Assembly: GCA_009599575.1 (NCBI GenBank)
Contig: VWND01000076.1
Location: 1,426,001 to 1,490,000 of the forward strand
Direction of reading: 5' to 3'
Length of the DNA stretch: 64,000 bases
Origin: Blumeriella jaapii
Lineage: Eukaryota > Ascomycota > Leotiomycetes > Helotiales > Drepanopezizaceae
Shown: positions 23,280 to 33,885 of the stretch, in pieces
How positions within the stretch are numbered: the first letter of the stretch is position 1
How the letters are laid out: each line of letters begins with the position of its first letter
Position numbers and translations under genes: made by a program
The notes under the pieces: model-generated
The model's input: the letters and a program-made list of their open reading frames with translations, nothing else
Databases searched by the model: none
What the model was told of the DNA's origin: nothing

Positions 23280-25331
23280 CTACGGGTGGGTAGAGTTTAA
23301 CGGCTCCGGATCTTGCATCTCCGGCAATCGGCTGGAGCGCTTTCGTGATCTCTTGCGCTTATTTTTGTTGTTCTTCTCCAGCGTCTCGGAGTTTGTGCTA
23401 GGAAGCTCGACCAGAGGTTCAACGGGGGCTGTAAGCTCTTCAACAACTGACATCTCGACATCTGCCATCTCGACATCTGCCTTGCCGACAGACTTTGCGC
23501 CTCGCTGCCTACGCTTCTTCTGGGCAGGTTGGCCGGAGACAATCGGCTCAGCAATTGGCTTGGCCTCCGAGTTGGCTGTAACTTTTCTGGCAGTTCCTTC
23601 GGTCTTGAGCTCGAGCTTCTGCTTCCTGTTGCGGGTTTTCTTCTTTGGGGGTTGCTCGTTGCATTTGGCCGGTGACTCGGCATCCTTCGCTTCAGCCACG
23701 GGCTGAATGACATCCAGTACACCGACGTCTGTTGCCGCTAGATGGATTACTTCTGTGTCGCCCTTTGAGACTTTGCTTCTGACACGCTTCATCTTCTTGG
23801 CAAGAGGCGGCGAGCCTGAAATGTTGTCAGCAGGAATCTGCTTTTGCTTACCAGCTTGTGCCAAGGTCCCTGTCGCTGGATCGTTGGCTGCATTGGCAGA
23901 TGGGACGCTGATCTCGGAATCAGGTAAGCGGTTATTGTTTCTCTTCTTCCTACGCCTCTTCCTATCATTTTGCAAGGCAGGAAATATGCCAGCTTCCTTG
24001 GTCTCACCAATGGCACCTTCAAGAACACCCTTGTACGTTCCCCCATCCTCGATACTTTCACGCACTGTCGATTCTGGCTTTGTTTCCGCATCCAACAAAG
24101 ATTTGGACTCGGACACCGACGCATCCTTGGGAGGAAAATAAGACGATGAGGTCGGGCCTTGCTTCAGCTTCAGCTTGCTCTTTTGTCTGAGCCTTTTCTG
24201 TTTCCGCTTTCTCTCTTCATAGCTAGTGCAGACCTCTCTCCCTCGGCGGTAATTGGATTCGTAACCTTCCCTTTCTGCTTCGAAGCTTCAATATCTTTCA
24301 CGACCGTTGCAGTATTCGTCTTTATCTTCGGCGTTGAGGTATTGAAATTAGCATCATGCGAGGCCAAAGTAGCCAGTCCAGACAAACGCTTCTTGTTCTC
24401 CCGGTTTCTCTGTCTCTTCGCACTCGGCTGTGCAGCTTCTCCATCCACAACGTCACTAGAATCCTCAGCAGTTTTCCCGCCCCTCTTCCTCTTCTTGTCA
24501 CCACTCCTCTTTGTATCAGCGTGGTGTCCCTCGGTATTTCTTGTCGCAGGCTCAAGCTCCTCACCCCTCTCCTTTCCGCCAAACCTCAGTCCCTTAGCAG
24601 CCTTCCACCCCGCCATAGTTCGCATCACCTCCACCTTCGCAAGTTGACTGTCAGGCCAGACGCCTTTGCAAACTCAAAGACATCGCCCTGAAACTCCAAT
24701 GCTTCGTCCTCCACATAGACCGGTCGCGTCCAAAAAGGGTGCTCATGCGCGAAATCCTGGATGCTGGTCTTGATCTGCAGGAGATCGTGCTCGGTGCGTG
24801 GAGAATTCTGCGGGAGAAGGCAGGCAAGGCGAGGCATTTGGGAGAGGACGAACCCGGGATTGTTAGCGGCGATCGTCGTGTCATCTTGGTCGTCTTTTTC
24901 TTCGTCTTCGTCGTCGGAGCTCTCTTGTCGAGGCTGACTAGAAGGCGGCGCATCATAGCAGTCTCGCTCCTACAGCCCATCTGTTAGCTCTAGACCATCC
25001 GCAGACACGGAAGACTTGCACATACCACGGATAAGCCCAGACTTTGCCTCCCTCTCCCCTGGGTCGAGCTCGGAATCTCCATTCTCATCATGCTCGGCTT
25101 CATCCCAGCACCACCACCATTGTTCTGCTTTACCCCGCCATTGGAACTTCCGCCCTCATTCGCAGATCCACCATCGCTACTCCTAGCATCATTGCTACTA
25201 TCGCGATCGGGCCAGACGCGCAACGTGTCTTTCATGTCGAGCAGACTTTGTTCGCGATCTGAGATTTTTGGATTCGCGATATGAGCTTCCCAAACGGCGA
25301 AGGAAGAGATGTCAGAACCACCACTGGACAT
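23280..25331 (-). CDS. Lys/Arg-rich, probably nuclear protein of unknown function; frame broken
   Basis: I do not recognise the family. Exon 1 (25026-25331) starts MSSGGSDISSFAVWEAHIAN and continues DREQSLLDMKDTLRVWPDR. The intron 24970-25025 has GTATGT, CTAAC and CTGTAG signals. Exon 2 continues with an acidic run (ESSDDEDEEKDDQDD), then a conserved-looking block (GFVLSQMPRLACLLPQ, HEHPFWTRPVYVEDEALEF). The rest is a long Lys-rich tail with many KKRKR-type signals, typical of nucleolar proteins. The frame changes near 24659 (KASGL to DSQLAKVEVMRTMAG, one base missing) and again between about 24300 and 24180, so three adjacent frames make one protein. The last frame ends at 23280, 26 bp from the glycosylase ATG on the same strand. 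Either the two genes are extremely close or they are one gene with another break. Confidence 0.5.
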
Positions 25332-25897
25332 CAGATAGCCAATAGCTCTTCTTCGGAAAGATATCGGAAGGGCAGAGGATGTGGAGAGCAAAATGTTGTT
25401 CCGGCTCTCGCGTTGAAGGAAATTGTAGTCTTGCGCAAAACTGGAGGGAGGTTAGCAGTTCCAAACATTTATTCTCCTGCTAGCCGAAGACCCTTGTTTT
25501 TCGCTCAAAACTGTCCCGCCCGAAGACTGTGAAAAGGACTCCTTTACTATGCTAGATCTTCGACGAAATCTTGATAAGGCAATTCACTCTCCATGGAACA
25601 TTTTCTCGGAAGCTAGGTGGGTCGACATCGAAAGCTGTCTTTTGGCTTTGTGGTGCAAAATGTATCCTCACTTACTAGAGGCAGTCTGAGACGTCTGTTA
25701 TCATGACTTGAACCGTAGATGAGGTTTGCTTAATCGGTATTGGCACAGTTTCATATCTAAGATCTCTATCGCATGCTCCCAAACTGAAGCAGGCCGCCCC
25801 CGCTCTCCGCCACTTTATACAGTTAAAGGCACTAGTAGAACATTGCTTTCCCCGAGCTGCTCCGAATGAAACAAAGGAAAGTAGATCCCGGCCGAGT
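25332..25897. other. Intergenic between two minus-strand genes
   Basis: Upstream region of the Lys-rich gene and 3' flank of cytochrome c1. Nothing else recognised. Confidence 0.45.
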
Positions 25898-27163
25898 TTA
25901 GTGACCATGGGGTCCTCCAATCTTTGGTGGGTTGTAGGCAATCTTTCTCGTCTTGACCGTAGACCACTTGTATCTCTTAACCCAGACGCTCAACGCAAAC
26001 AAGGTCGCCGAGATGGCCAGAACCTTAAGACCCATCTTCTTCCTTTGATCCATCTCTGGTTCCGCAGCCCAGTTCAGAAACTCTACGACGTCCTTTGCCA
26101 TCTGTGATGTGGATGCCGGTGTTCCATCCTCGTACTCGACGAGATCGTTGTAAAGAACTCGGGCCATGGCGATACCCGTGCCGGGAAAGTAAGGGTTGAA
26201 GTTCAACCCTTCTGGGAGCTTAGTTCCAGCTGGGTTCTCCTCGGGATATCCGGTCAACAAGCTGAAAATGTAGTCGCATCCACCGTGGCGGGCCTTGACC
26301 ATCAAACTCAAATCGGGAGGCAAAGCACCATTGTTGGCAGCGCGGGCAGCTTCATCGTTCTTGTATGGGGATGGAAGGTAATCGGAAAGCTTTCCAGGCC
26401 GCTTTTCGATCTCACCCTCGTCATTAGGCTCGCTGTCGTACTCGTTCTCTTCTGCCATTGCCTTCGCCTCGTCAACTGTGTGTGTAACTCCAACCAAGGA
26501 CCGGTAAGGGATTCTGCTGAGGGAGTGGCAAGAAGCGCAGACTTCTTGGTAGACTTGGAAACCACGGCGTAGACTGAAAGGTGTCAGTTCAGCTTTCATT
26601 TGTGAATGGGTTTTCTTACGCTTGATGGTCGAAAGTCTTGGCCCATCCGGCATGGACCCAAGGGTACTTGGTAGGGTGGAGACTGTGTTCAACGTCAGTG
26701 ATTCAACTCTTTTACTGTCCATCGCGCAGAGGGCGGTTGATTGCATGCCCGAAGAATAAGCCTGGCTCTCGGCCAGTCCAAATGAACTAAATCTAGCTTA
26801 CCCTTCTTCAACCGGTGTCATGGCGTGCAACTCTGCGCCGTAAAGATGATAGTACCAGGCAATTGAGCCAGCAGCAACCGCGGTAGCAGCAGATCCAGCA
26901 ACGTTCAATCGAAAAGGAGATTCGCAGAATTGGAGCTCGAGGAAGCGGCGCGCTGCAGAGAACATCGTCAGCAATCAGTCCCTCTCGGTCCTGCATCCTG
27001 CATCCTCATCTCTCTCTCTCTCTCTCCCTCCTCCTGCTATCTCTTCCGTCCCGAGGTCTGCCATTGCCGTCGGGATGTGTTGTCGTACCTTCGATGTGTG
27101 AACCGCGCCGTTCCGAACCGCGCCGACTGCGCGCATCGAGCGCAGACTTGATCTGGCCAACAT
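25898..27163 (-). CDS. CYT1: Cytochrome c1, heme subunit of complex III
   Basis: Carries electrons from the Rieske protein to cytochrome c in the inner mitochondrial membrane. Four exons: 27089-27163, 26802-26952, 26620-26682 and 25898-26573, all with GT..AG introns. Exon 1 encodes a presequence ([19 protein letters not shown]). Exon 2 holds the hydrophobic sorting segment ([18 protein letters not shown]). Exons 3-4 hold [13 protein letters not shown], then the heme c motif CASCH, YRSLVG, the acidic insert typical of fungi, and the Met-ligand region [19 protein letters not shown]. The C-terminal membrane anchor ([19 protein letters not shown]) is followed by a basic tail ending GGPHGH. The exon total is 965 nt, one short of a multiple of three; the missing base lies near 26911-26916, where ctccttttcg should have one more C to read on as FRLNVAGS. 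I take this as a sequence error in an essential gene. Confidence 0.93.
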
Positions 27164-28304
27164 CTTCGTAGCGATATGCCTCAGCTGGAGATCACGTCGC
27201 AGGGGATGATGCAGCTCAATTGAGTGGTAAGAGTCGAGATTGAGGTTGGTGGAGAAGGTGTCGTGAAATCCCGGTCGCCTTGAGGTTCGCACTAGTCTAA
27301 CCAATCAAGACGTGGGTATTAAATCGACGAATCATGAATCACGTTTCACCGTACCGATGCTCCAAATTTCTGCAGAGGGCGAGAGATGTTAAAGAAAGGA
27401 AAGCATCCATTTCGATATCGTCTCTTGTAATTGCCATGCACCCTATCTCGACTCTGAGTTCGAGTCACGCGGTTGTCACGTGAGCATACCAAACCCTCGG
27501 CCCAACTACAAGTCCCAAGATTTCACCCTCTTGATGGAAGCATGATTCATATAAGTACAACCAATGACACCAACTATCCAGTGGTAATATGGCAAACAGC
27601 TAATTCTGAGTGCGGCAAACTCACGGCTCACGGCTCACGAGTGATGAATTACGGCTCACGAGTGATGATTTCCTACTCACCAACAGACGCCTCACGTTCA
27701 GTCCTTCCATCGAGATCTGTTCATGATGCCCCTACGTTATCGCTCTTTAGTCTCCTTACACAGTCCTACTCTACTTCGTTCAACATGTTTCTCTCTGTCT
27801 CCTTCTCTTTGCGTGTCAGACAACAGTATCAGAAGTGCACTCACTTGAAGTTATCACATGGCTTCCGTCGTATCAGGGTTGCTCGAGGCTTGAGAAGTGA
27901 GGTCGTACTGTACAAACACGGTCATGCATAATTCTATTTCATGAACTTCTGCGCTGAGGGAAGACTTCCTGATTATACCACGACAGCGTAAGATGAACTG
28001 TCAAACCAGGACTTTGGTTCTAGCGATCCACGTCTTTCTGCAATATTTACATTCGACGCGAACGTACATGCTTACCGAGACGGCAGGACCAGGTCTTTTA
28101 TGATCTTTGGTTTAGCTTGGTAGCCAAGGTCAACAAATCGATCGTTTGATGTCCGTAAGCGTATATCATGATTCCCTCAGCAATATCCAGGACAATGATC
28201 CCATCAGCAAAACGCTATCAGTATTACAGTACATTAATCCAGCTTTTCCAGGAGAAGCTCATGGCCACCACAGCTACATCCACATCCACACATATCTATC
28301 TCTA
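27164..28304. other. Intergenic, with a short tandem motif
   Basis: Promoter side of cytochrome c1 and 3' flank of the Fic gene. At about 27620-27675 the motif acggctcacgagtgatga is repeated in tandem. The 152-codon frame at 27473-27931 has no recognisable features. Confidence 0.45.
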
Positions 28305-30302
28305 CTATACAAACATAAACCCTTTCGGCCTCCGCGCATCCAGATTCCCCTCTACCAACCTCCCCGCCCTCCTCTCAAAGTCCCGGAACCAGCTACCAGA
28401 TTCCTCTCTGTCCTCCTCTTTCCCCCGAGCAGCGGCTTGAAACACCCACCCCGGCACCGCCGGTAACGTCCTCACGCGCCCCCATCTCCTACCGGTATGA
28501 GAGGGAGGACACGAGCAGAGATTAGGCTCAACGGATGCCCGGCGCAGCGTCGCAGGCACGAGCGTGTTGTCGCTCGCCCACGAGCCCGTCTCCTGCTTAT
28601 CCCAGCCATCGTCCAGAAGCTCAGCTTCAGATCGACTGGCAACATCCCGCAAGCTCTCCAAAACACTGACGCATTCACGTCGCGCGAGGGCAGACAACCT
28701 CGAAATTTCCGGTACATCGCGTGTCCCGTGTGCGTTCTGGTCGAGCCCTTCATGCTCCGCGGGACTCGTGCATCCCCAGAGCCGGGCTCTCTCTCCCTCG
28801 TCAGCGCCGAACGGCACCACCACACCCAGATACTTCAACAACACTGCATTGAGCACCAGCCTGCCCACGCGCCCGTTGCCGCTCTCAAACGGCCGCAGAT
28901 GCATAATCCCCGCTCCCACGTTCACGGCCCACTTGACTGGATCTGACGCCCTTTCGCTCCTGATCCCCTCCTCGAACCTACTCAATAGCTCGTGCATCTC
29001 CGCTTCAGCAGCGCCATCTCGATACTGCCCGCCCCGCGCCGTCCGCGTGTCGCCGCCGGGGGAAACATCCTGACCCGTGACGAGCACGCGGTGCGTGTCC
29101 CTCACGAGGGTGGCGCTGAGGGGCTGAGAGTGGTGTATGTACTGCGAGACGAGGTACATCCAGGCGCGGATGTGCTGGGTGAGTTCGAGCTCGACGGCAT
29201 GGGTCCGGCAGAGGGGAGACCCGCGTGGACAGGGAGGAGCGGAGGCCGTGCTGGTTGGGAAGTTCAAGCTGATGGCTTCGTGGATGCTGGAAGCTGCTCC
29301 TCCTTCTCCCCTTCCTACGCCGACCTTTTCGATTCCGGGGTTTTGGTCCGCAGTGGGAGCACAGGCCGGAGAGGGGGTGTTCAGAAACACCGCTAGCGTG
29401 GTCTCCTCATCTGGGACGCCTGCCCCCGCGATGCGATTCGAGCCGTGGATAGCGAGCGCTGATAGATAGACGAGTGCTTTCTCGAGTCGGGCTTCGGCTC
29501 CAGGTCCGAGAGTAGAGGCGCTTTGCTCGCTCGCGAGCTGCTGCTCGGCATCCGCATTCGAGGGAGAGGATACGATTTTGGAACGGATCTCTCTCTTGCG
29601 GGACAGGAGGCGTGCGGGGAGCTGGCTTGGACTTGCTGCACTTGCTCCGGTCTCCCGTGTCGTTGTCGTGTTCTTGGCTGGCTTTGGTTTTCGTTTGGCC
29701 TTGGGCTTGGGCTGCTCTCTGGCATCCGATTTGAGCTCGCATGCTTGAGAATCGGCGTCGGTGATGGTTCTGTCCGAGTTCGAGTCGTTTTCATCACTTT
29801 CACTTCCGATCTTTTCCTCCTCCTCCTCCTCCTCCTCCTCCTCCTTCTCCTCCTCCTCCTCCTTCCTGCCATCTTCTCCCTCTCTCTGGCGAGATTGAGC
29901 ACTCGGTCGATCCGAACAAGAAGCGAGCCTTTTCAACTCCCCCACCGCCCCATTCCCATTCCCCCAAAGCGGATTCCCTCTCAGGAAGAACACATCTCTG
30001 ACCCCCGCTCTCTCGTCCCCCGTTCTCCAAGCCCAATCCCAACCAGACGACGAAGAGAGTGAGGAAAAGCCATGCCCGCGCTTGCCTCCCATTCTGCCAC
30101 CGTCTCTGGCGCGGGCCTCGGTTTTGCCCTTGATCCCAGGGCCCGCTCCCCCATCGAGAAGCCATCCACCCGTCCTGGGTCTGATCTCGATCGACGCCGG
30201 ATCCGCCTCCACTGCCGCGCTGCCCTGCGTTCTCGGCGCCGACGCGCACGATATCTTCCGGCCGAGAACACCTCGGGTGCTTTCCAGGACCGCGGACGCC
30301 AT
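28305..30302 (-). CDS. Fic-domain protein with altered active-site motif
   Basis: A 665-residue single-exon frame from the first ATG (30302). The N-terminal 200 residues are low-complexity, with a poly-Glu run encoded by a (TCC)n repeat at about 29815-29870. The Fic domain follows: helix with YLSALAIHGSNRIAGAG near residue 288, RGGQYRDG near 425, and the core MHLRPFESGNGRVGRL at about 467-482. Fic enzymes transfer AMP or other groups to protein hydroxyls using H-P-F-x-[D/E]-G-N-G-R-x-x-R. Here the catalytic His position is Arg (RPF) and the acidic position is Ser (SGNGR), while GNGR and the last Arg are kept. The S-x-x-x-E inhibitory motif common in class II Fic proteins reads S-N-R-I-A. The protein may therefore be a degenerate or altered Fic enzyme. 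A C-terminal 180-residue extension has no motif I know. Confidence 0.75.
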   Translation of the reverse strand: MASAVLESTRGVLGRKISCASAPRTQGSAAVEADPASIEIRPRTGGWLLDGGAGPGIKGKTEARARDGGRMGGKRGHGFSSLSSSSGWDWAWRTGDERAGVRDVFFLRGNPLWGNGNGAVGELKRLASCSDRPSAQSRQREGEDGRKEEEEEKEEEEEEEEEEKIGSESDENDSNSDRTITDADSQACELKSDAREQPKPKAKRKPKPAKNTTTTRETGASAASPSQLPARLLSRKREIRSKIVSSPSNADAEQQLASEQSASTLGPGAEARLEKALVYLSALAIHGSNRIAGAGVPDEETTLAVFLNTPSPACAPTADQNPGIEKVGVGRGEGGAASSIHEAISLNFPTSTASAPPCPRGSPLCRTHAVELELTQHIRAWMYLVSQYIHHSQPLSATLVRDTHRVLVTGQDVSPGGDTRTARGGQYRDGAAEAEMHELLSRFEEGIRSERASDPVKWAVNVGAGIMHLRPFESGNGRVGRLVLNAVLLKYLGVVVPFGADEGERARLWGCTSPAEHEGLDQNAHGTRDVPEISRLSALARRECVSVLESLRDVASRSEAELLDDGWDKQETGSWASDNTLVPATLRRASVEPNLCSCPPSHTGRRWGRVRTLPAVPGWVFQAAARGKEEDREESGSWFRDFERRAGRLVEGNLDARRPKGFMFV

Positions 30303-30500
30303 CTTTTCCGCTGTGAGGTCCTTTCTTTTCTTTTTCTTCCTTTCCTGTGGGGAGGAGGGAGAGACGTTCGTAGGTATAGCCGTAACCAAAGATCGTCCCG
30401 ATAGTCTCGGTGAAAGATATACAATTAGAAGATCGGTGAGATATGATACTTTTACATGTGTGTATTACCTGTGAGCATGGGGGGAGAGGGCTTATATATA

Positions 30501-30547
30501 TACCTACCTAGGTACCTACCTAGGTACCTACCTAGGTACCTACCTAC
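30501..30547. repeat. Tandem palindromic ctaggtacctac repeat
   Basis: About four units of the 12-mer CTAGGTACCTAC in tandem. Each contains the palindromes CCTAGG and GGTACC, so either strand can fold on itself. Related single copies lie near 30770 and 31215. Confidence 0.8.
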
Positions 30548-30899
30548 TCGACATGATTGCAACAGATTCAAAAGCGGACCGTCCATCTAGCGCAGCTCAA
30601 TCAATCCATCTCAGAATCTAGCTCTAGTCCACATCCTCTCTTTTCCTCTTTTCCTCCCGTCTCTCGTTCTGCTCCTCCTATCACCGGACTTCAGCTGATC
30701 GATGTGGAGTGCGCTTGTCATTGCCTCCCTCCTGTCGTCACCAAGTGAGGTCACCACCGCACGCAAGTACCTACCTACCTACCTAAGGTACCCACCCACC
30801 TACACATGTCGACGTCTGCGGTGCCGTGTCCCTCACGGTCGCCAGCGCCTTTCAGGCGACGCGTAAATCAACAGCATCCGGACCTCCCGCTCTTCCCAA

Positions 30900-30985
30900 A
30901 GAGCAGAAATGGGAAGGAGCCATGACGGGCACTCCTTCAGCTCGCGGTCTGGCACGCTAACCGCTCCACAGAGGTGATTAGCTCG
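30900..30985 (-). other. tRNA-like segment next to the A tract
   Basis: On the minus strand the text GTGGAGCGGTTAGCGTGCC resembles the D-arm/A-box region of a class II (Ser/Leu-like) tRNA, and a CTGAAGG follows. No matching acceptor stem or clear B-box could be built. It may be a tRNA-derived repeat. Confidence 0.2.
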
Positions 30986-30991
30986 ATTTTC

Positions 30992-30992
<1 letters not shown>

Positions 30993-31050
<58 letters not shown>
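30993..31050 (+). repeat. Homopolymer of 58 A
   Basis: An uninterrupted run of A from 30993 to 31050. It could be the tail of an inserted retrotranscript or a simple expansion; no target duplication was evident around it. Confidence 0.9.
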
Positions 31051-31051
<1 letters not shown>

Positions 31052-32483
31052 AATTAAAAATTTTATCGACTTTTCTCCCTTGCTTTGTTGGCGAGCTCGG
31101 TTTCAAGTTTCTTGTATGTGCGATGCGATGCGTCCGAACCTCAGTAGATACACGGGTAGTTTGCCGCCCCTTTATTTTCTCTCGTAGCCAGCCCTCCTAC
31201 AAGAACATCTAGGTACCTACCTTAGGTACCTAGGTAGGTACTTACGTCCCATCCCACAGCGAAACCCCTGGCCTCGAGCGCGCTCGAAGCGTTTCGCACA
31301 GTACCATCTACAAACAGAATAGCAATACTGCATTTGTTTCCCTTCCCACTAGACGAGTTGGAGCAAGCACATCAGCAAGCAAGCAAATCAGCAAGCAAGC
31401 AGGCAAGCAGGCAAGCAGGCAGGTAACTGGATTTGTCAGCCAGGACTGCATACCTGCGATTTGAACCCTTCTTCCCCCATCTCAAAATGCCTGTCAAAAC
31501 CTTTTTGAGCTACAATCCGAGGCATGCGTGCATAAACTTAGCATCTCGCTATTTAAGCCAAGTCTAAGAGATATAACGGTTTCCGCAAACAAGATATCAA
31601 CGAACTGAACTAGCCTTTCAGAAAGAGGCTCTCGATTCGAAACAGATGGAAGGGAATGTTGCGCGATTCTGGTCTCGACTTTACTCGGTCATGATGGTTT
31701 TGTTTTTGAAATGCTGGGAAGGAGGAACAGACTCGATGTGAATAGAGAAACTGACGTTGATAGCAGAACCAACATCGATACCGACGTCAAAATCAGTGTT
31801 GAGATGACTGCTAGCTGGTGTTGATACACGATCTTTGTACTTCTTATTCTCCCCGACTTCATCTTCCGGATGTTCTGTTTGGAGAGCGGGGTCTCAGCAT
31901 GTCGGGACGGGAGCGTTTACCTAAGGGGAGAAAAAAAAAGCAGGAAGGTTGGTGAAGGTGCTAGGGAAGGATGTGATACGATATAAAACATGCGAAGGAT
32001 GGTGCAGAGCGTAGTGATTGTCAAGTGAGATAATGGGTGACTGGAGGATGGATGGGGGGGTGGGTGGGGTTTGGGAACTGCTCCGTAGGGATGGGGATGG
32101 GATCGAGGTAGAACAAAGCTACGAGGAGGGACGGGTGAGCAGGAGAAGCTAGGGGAAGGAAGGAATGGAGGATGGGTGTTGGTGTAGTATGTGGCGTCTG
32201 GGAAGTTTGGCTTCTTGCTGGATTCTAGAGCTAAGGTATCGATCGACGTTTATGAGCGATGAATCTTGGAGTGTTGACCATTGAGTGAGGAACACGTGGA
32301 GAGCGAGAGTGCGAGAGCTGAAGCGAGAGAGAGACGGACAAAGAAGTGAGTGGTGCCCGGAACAGAACAAAGAGCCAGCAGCCTGCCTGGGTGTATCATC
32401 TAGAGAGTCTGGAGAAGCTGAACCTATCGAGGATCTACCAACATCAGCGCCCTTTGCCCTTTGCACGCGACAAACAATCGAGT

Positions 32484-33885
32484 CTAAACGTAGTCGGCGT
32501 GCGACAACAACGCCGGGATATCATCGACTGTGTTTCTCCCCTCTAGAATATCTAGTTCGCGTTAGCGGCGAGATTCCGACATGTCAAAATAACGAGGATA
32601 GAGAGGAGAAAGGCATACCCAGAACCGCCTTGAACAGCGGGTATTCGTCCTCTCGCCCTTGCGACTTTAAGAAGCTGTTCACCTCCTTCGCCGTGCTCGT
32701 GCCCTGCAACTTCTGCCCGTTCAGCTCCGACTTCTCCACCTCGTCCACGCTGACACCCTTCTCGACGGCCATCTTGGCGCATCGGAAATTGCGGCCGCCG
32801 CTGCAACTGGTGATCAGGTCCGCGACACCGCAACTCTCTTCCGTGAATGTGCCGGCGTGTACCGTCTGACCGAAGAATTCCTTGCCGAATTTCACCATCT
32901 CCAGCAGGCCCACGCGCATCACGGCCGCCTTGGCGTTGTCTCCCCAGCCTCTGCCTTCGACGAAGCCGGCTGCGAGAGCGACGATGTTTTTCAGCGCTCC
33001 CCCCAGAGACACGCCGGCGACGTCGGATACCATGCGAACGTGGAAGTATGGTCTGTAGAACAGCGATCTGAGCAGGGCGTGGTCCAGAGGCGGGTACTCG
33101 GTCGGCAGTGCCTTCAGCTTGATCTTGCTCACCCGTCCCAGCGCGTCTTTGTGCGGCTCGTCTGCGGGCGTGATGGTGAGGTTGAGGGAGGAGGAGGAGG
33201 GCGAGGGACCAGTGGGTGTCGTGACGCGGGAGTCGACGGGGGGCGGGTCGTAGGCGATGGTCGTCTCACACCACTTTTCCCGCGCGATCTCGTTGGCGAT
33301 GTTGGCTCCGGACAGGGCGCCGCAGTAGATGCCCAGGCCCTCGCCGATCCACTCGGAGAAGAGAGAGATCTCGGAAGAGGTGACGTTCACGCCCTTGATG
33401 CAGGAGATGCCGCGGGCAAAGGGGAGGATGTTGCCCTCGAGCTGCTTGGTGATGCGGCCGATGAACTGGTGGGGGAGGTTGAAGACGAGGATCGACGAAT
33501 CGCGCGCGGCATCGACGACGGACGGGTTCGCGACGATGTTGGAGGGGAGCGTAATGTCGGGCAGGTACTTGACGTTCTCGTGACATGTGTTGATCACGTC
33601 GGTGAGCTTCTGCGGGGTGTCGCCCTTGGAGGGGTCGTAGTGCTTGGAGTCTTTGGCGATGATGACCTCCTCTTCGTACACCCACATCTGCACCTCGGCC
33701 TGGAAGAGGTCGGGGTGGTCCCGGGTGTTCTCTGCCACGATCTTTGCAATGGTCGAGCCCCTTGAGACATTAGCCCGGACGGCATGGGGGGGTTGCGGAG
33801 GAGGAGGAGGGTGTCAAGTGTACCAGTTCCCGGATCCAATGATGGTGACCTTGTGCTTCTTCGCGTGGGCGCCGAGCGTCGCCAT
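32484..33885 (-). CDS. GPD1: NAD-dependent glycerol-3-phosphate dehydrogenase
   Basis: Reduces dihydroxyacetone phosphate to glycerol 3-phosphate, for glycerol and lipid synthesis and osmotic adaptation. Exons 33824-33885, 32619-33760 and 32551-32484 total 1272 nt, or 423 residues with no frameshift. Exon 1 has the NAD-binding start [10 protein letters not shown], completed by [11 protein letters not shown] across the first intron. Family motifs follow: [48 protein letters not shown] with the catalytic Lys, [14 protein letters not shown], and the C-terminal [10 protein letters not shown]. The last exon gives [17 protein letters not shown], ending ADYV. A Ser-rich insert near residue 210 is common in fungal forms. 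The start used (33885, [13 protein letters not shown]) is the usual cytosolic one; an in-frame upstream ATG at 33996 would add 37 residues. Confidence 0.93.

Larger units (their letters stand above)
30303..32483. other. 2.2-kb intergenic region rich in simple repeats
   Basis: No gene called. It contains palindromic CCTAGGTA arrays (30501-30547, also near 30765-30795 and 31210-31245), a 58-base A tract, a tRNA-like segment just left of that tract, and a GCAAGCAG-type repeat at about 31365-31425. From about 31640 on, a G/A-rich 3' flank of the dehydrogenase gene begins. Confidence 0.5.

Noticed and set aside
27620..27675. Short tandem motif considered as a CRISPR-like or operator array
   Set aside because: Only about two to three adjacent copies without regular spacers, in a eukaryotic intergenic region.
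28497..30474. Several 100-180-codon plus-strand frames opposite the Fic gene
   Set aside because: They are GC-rich shadow frames antisense to a longer frame with a recognisable domain.
32857..33765. 302-codon plus-strand frame opposite GPD1
   Set aside because: Antisense shadow of a conserved gene, without motifs of its own.
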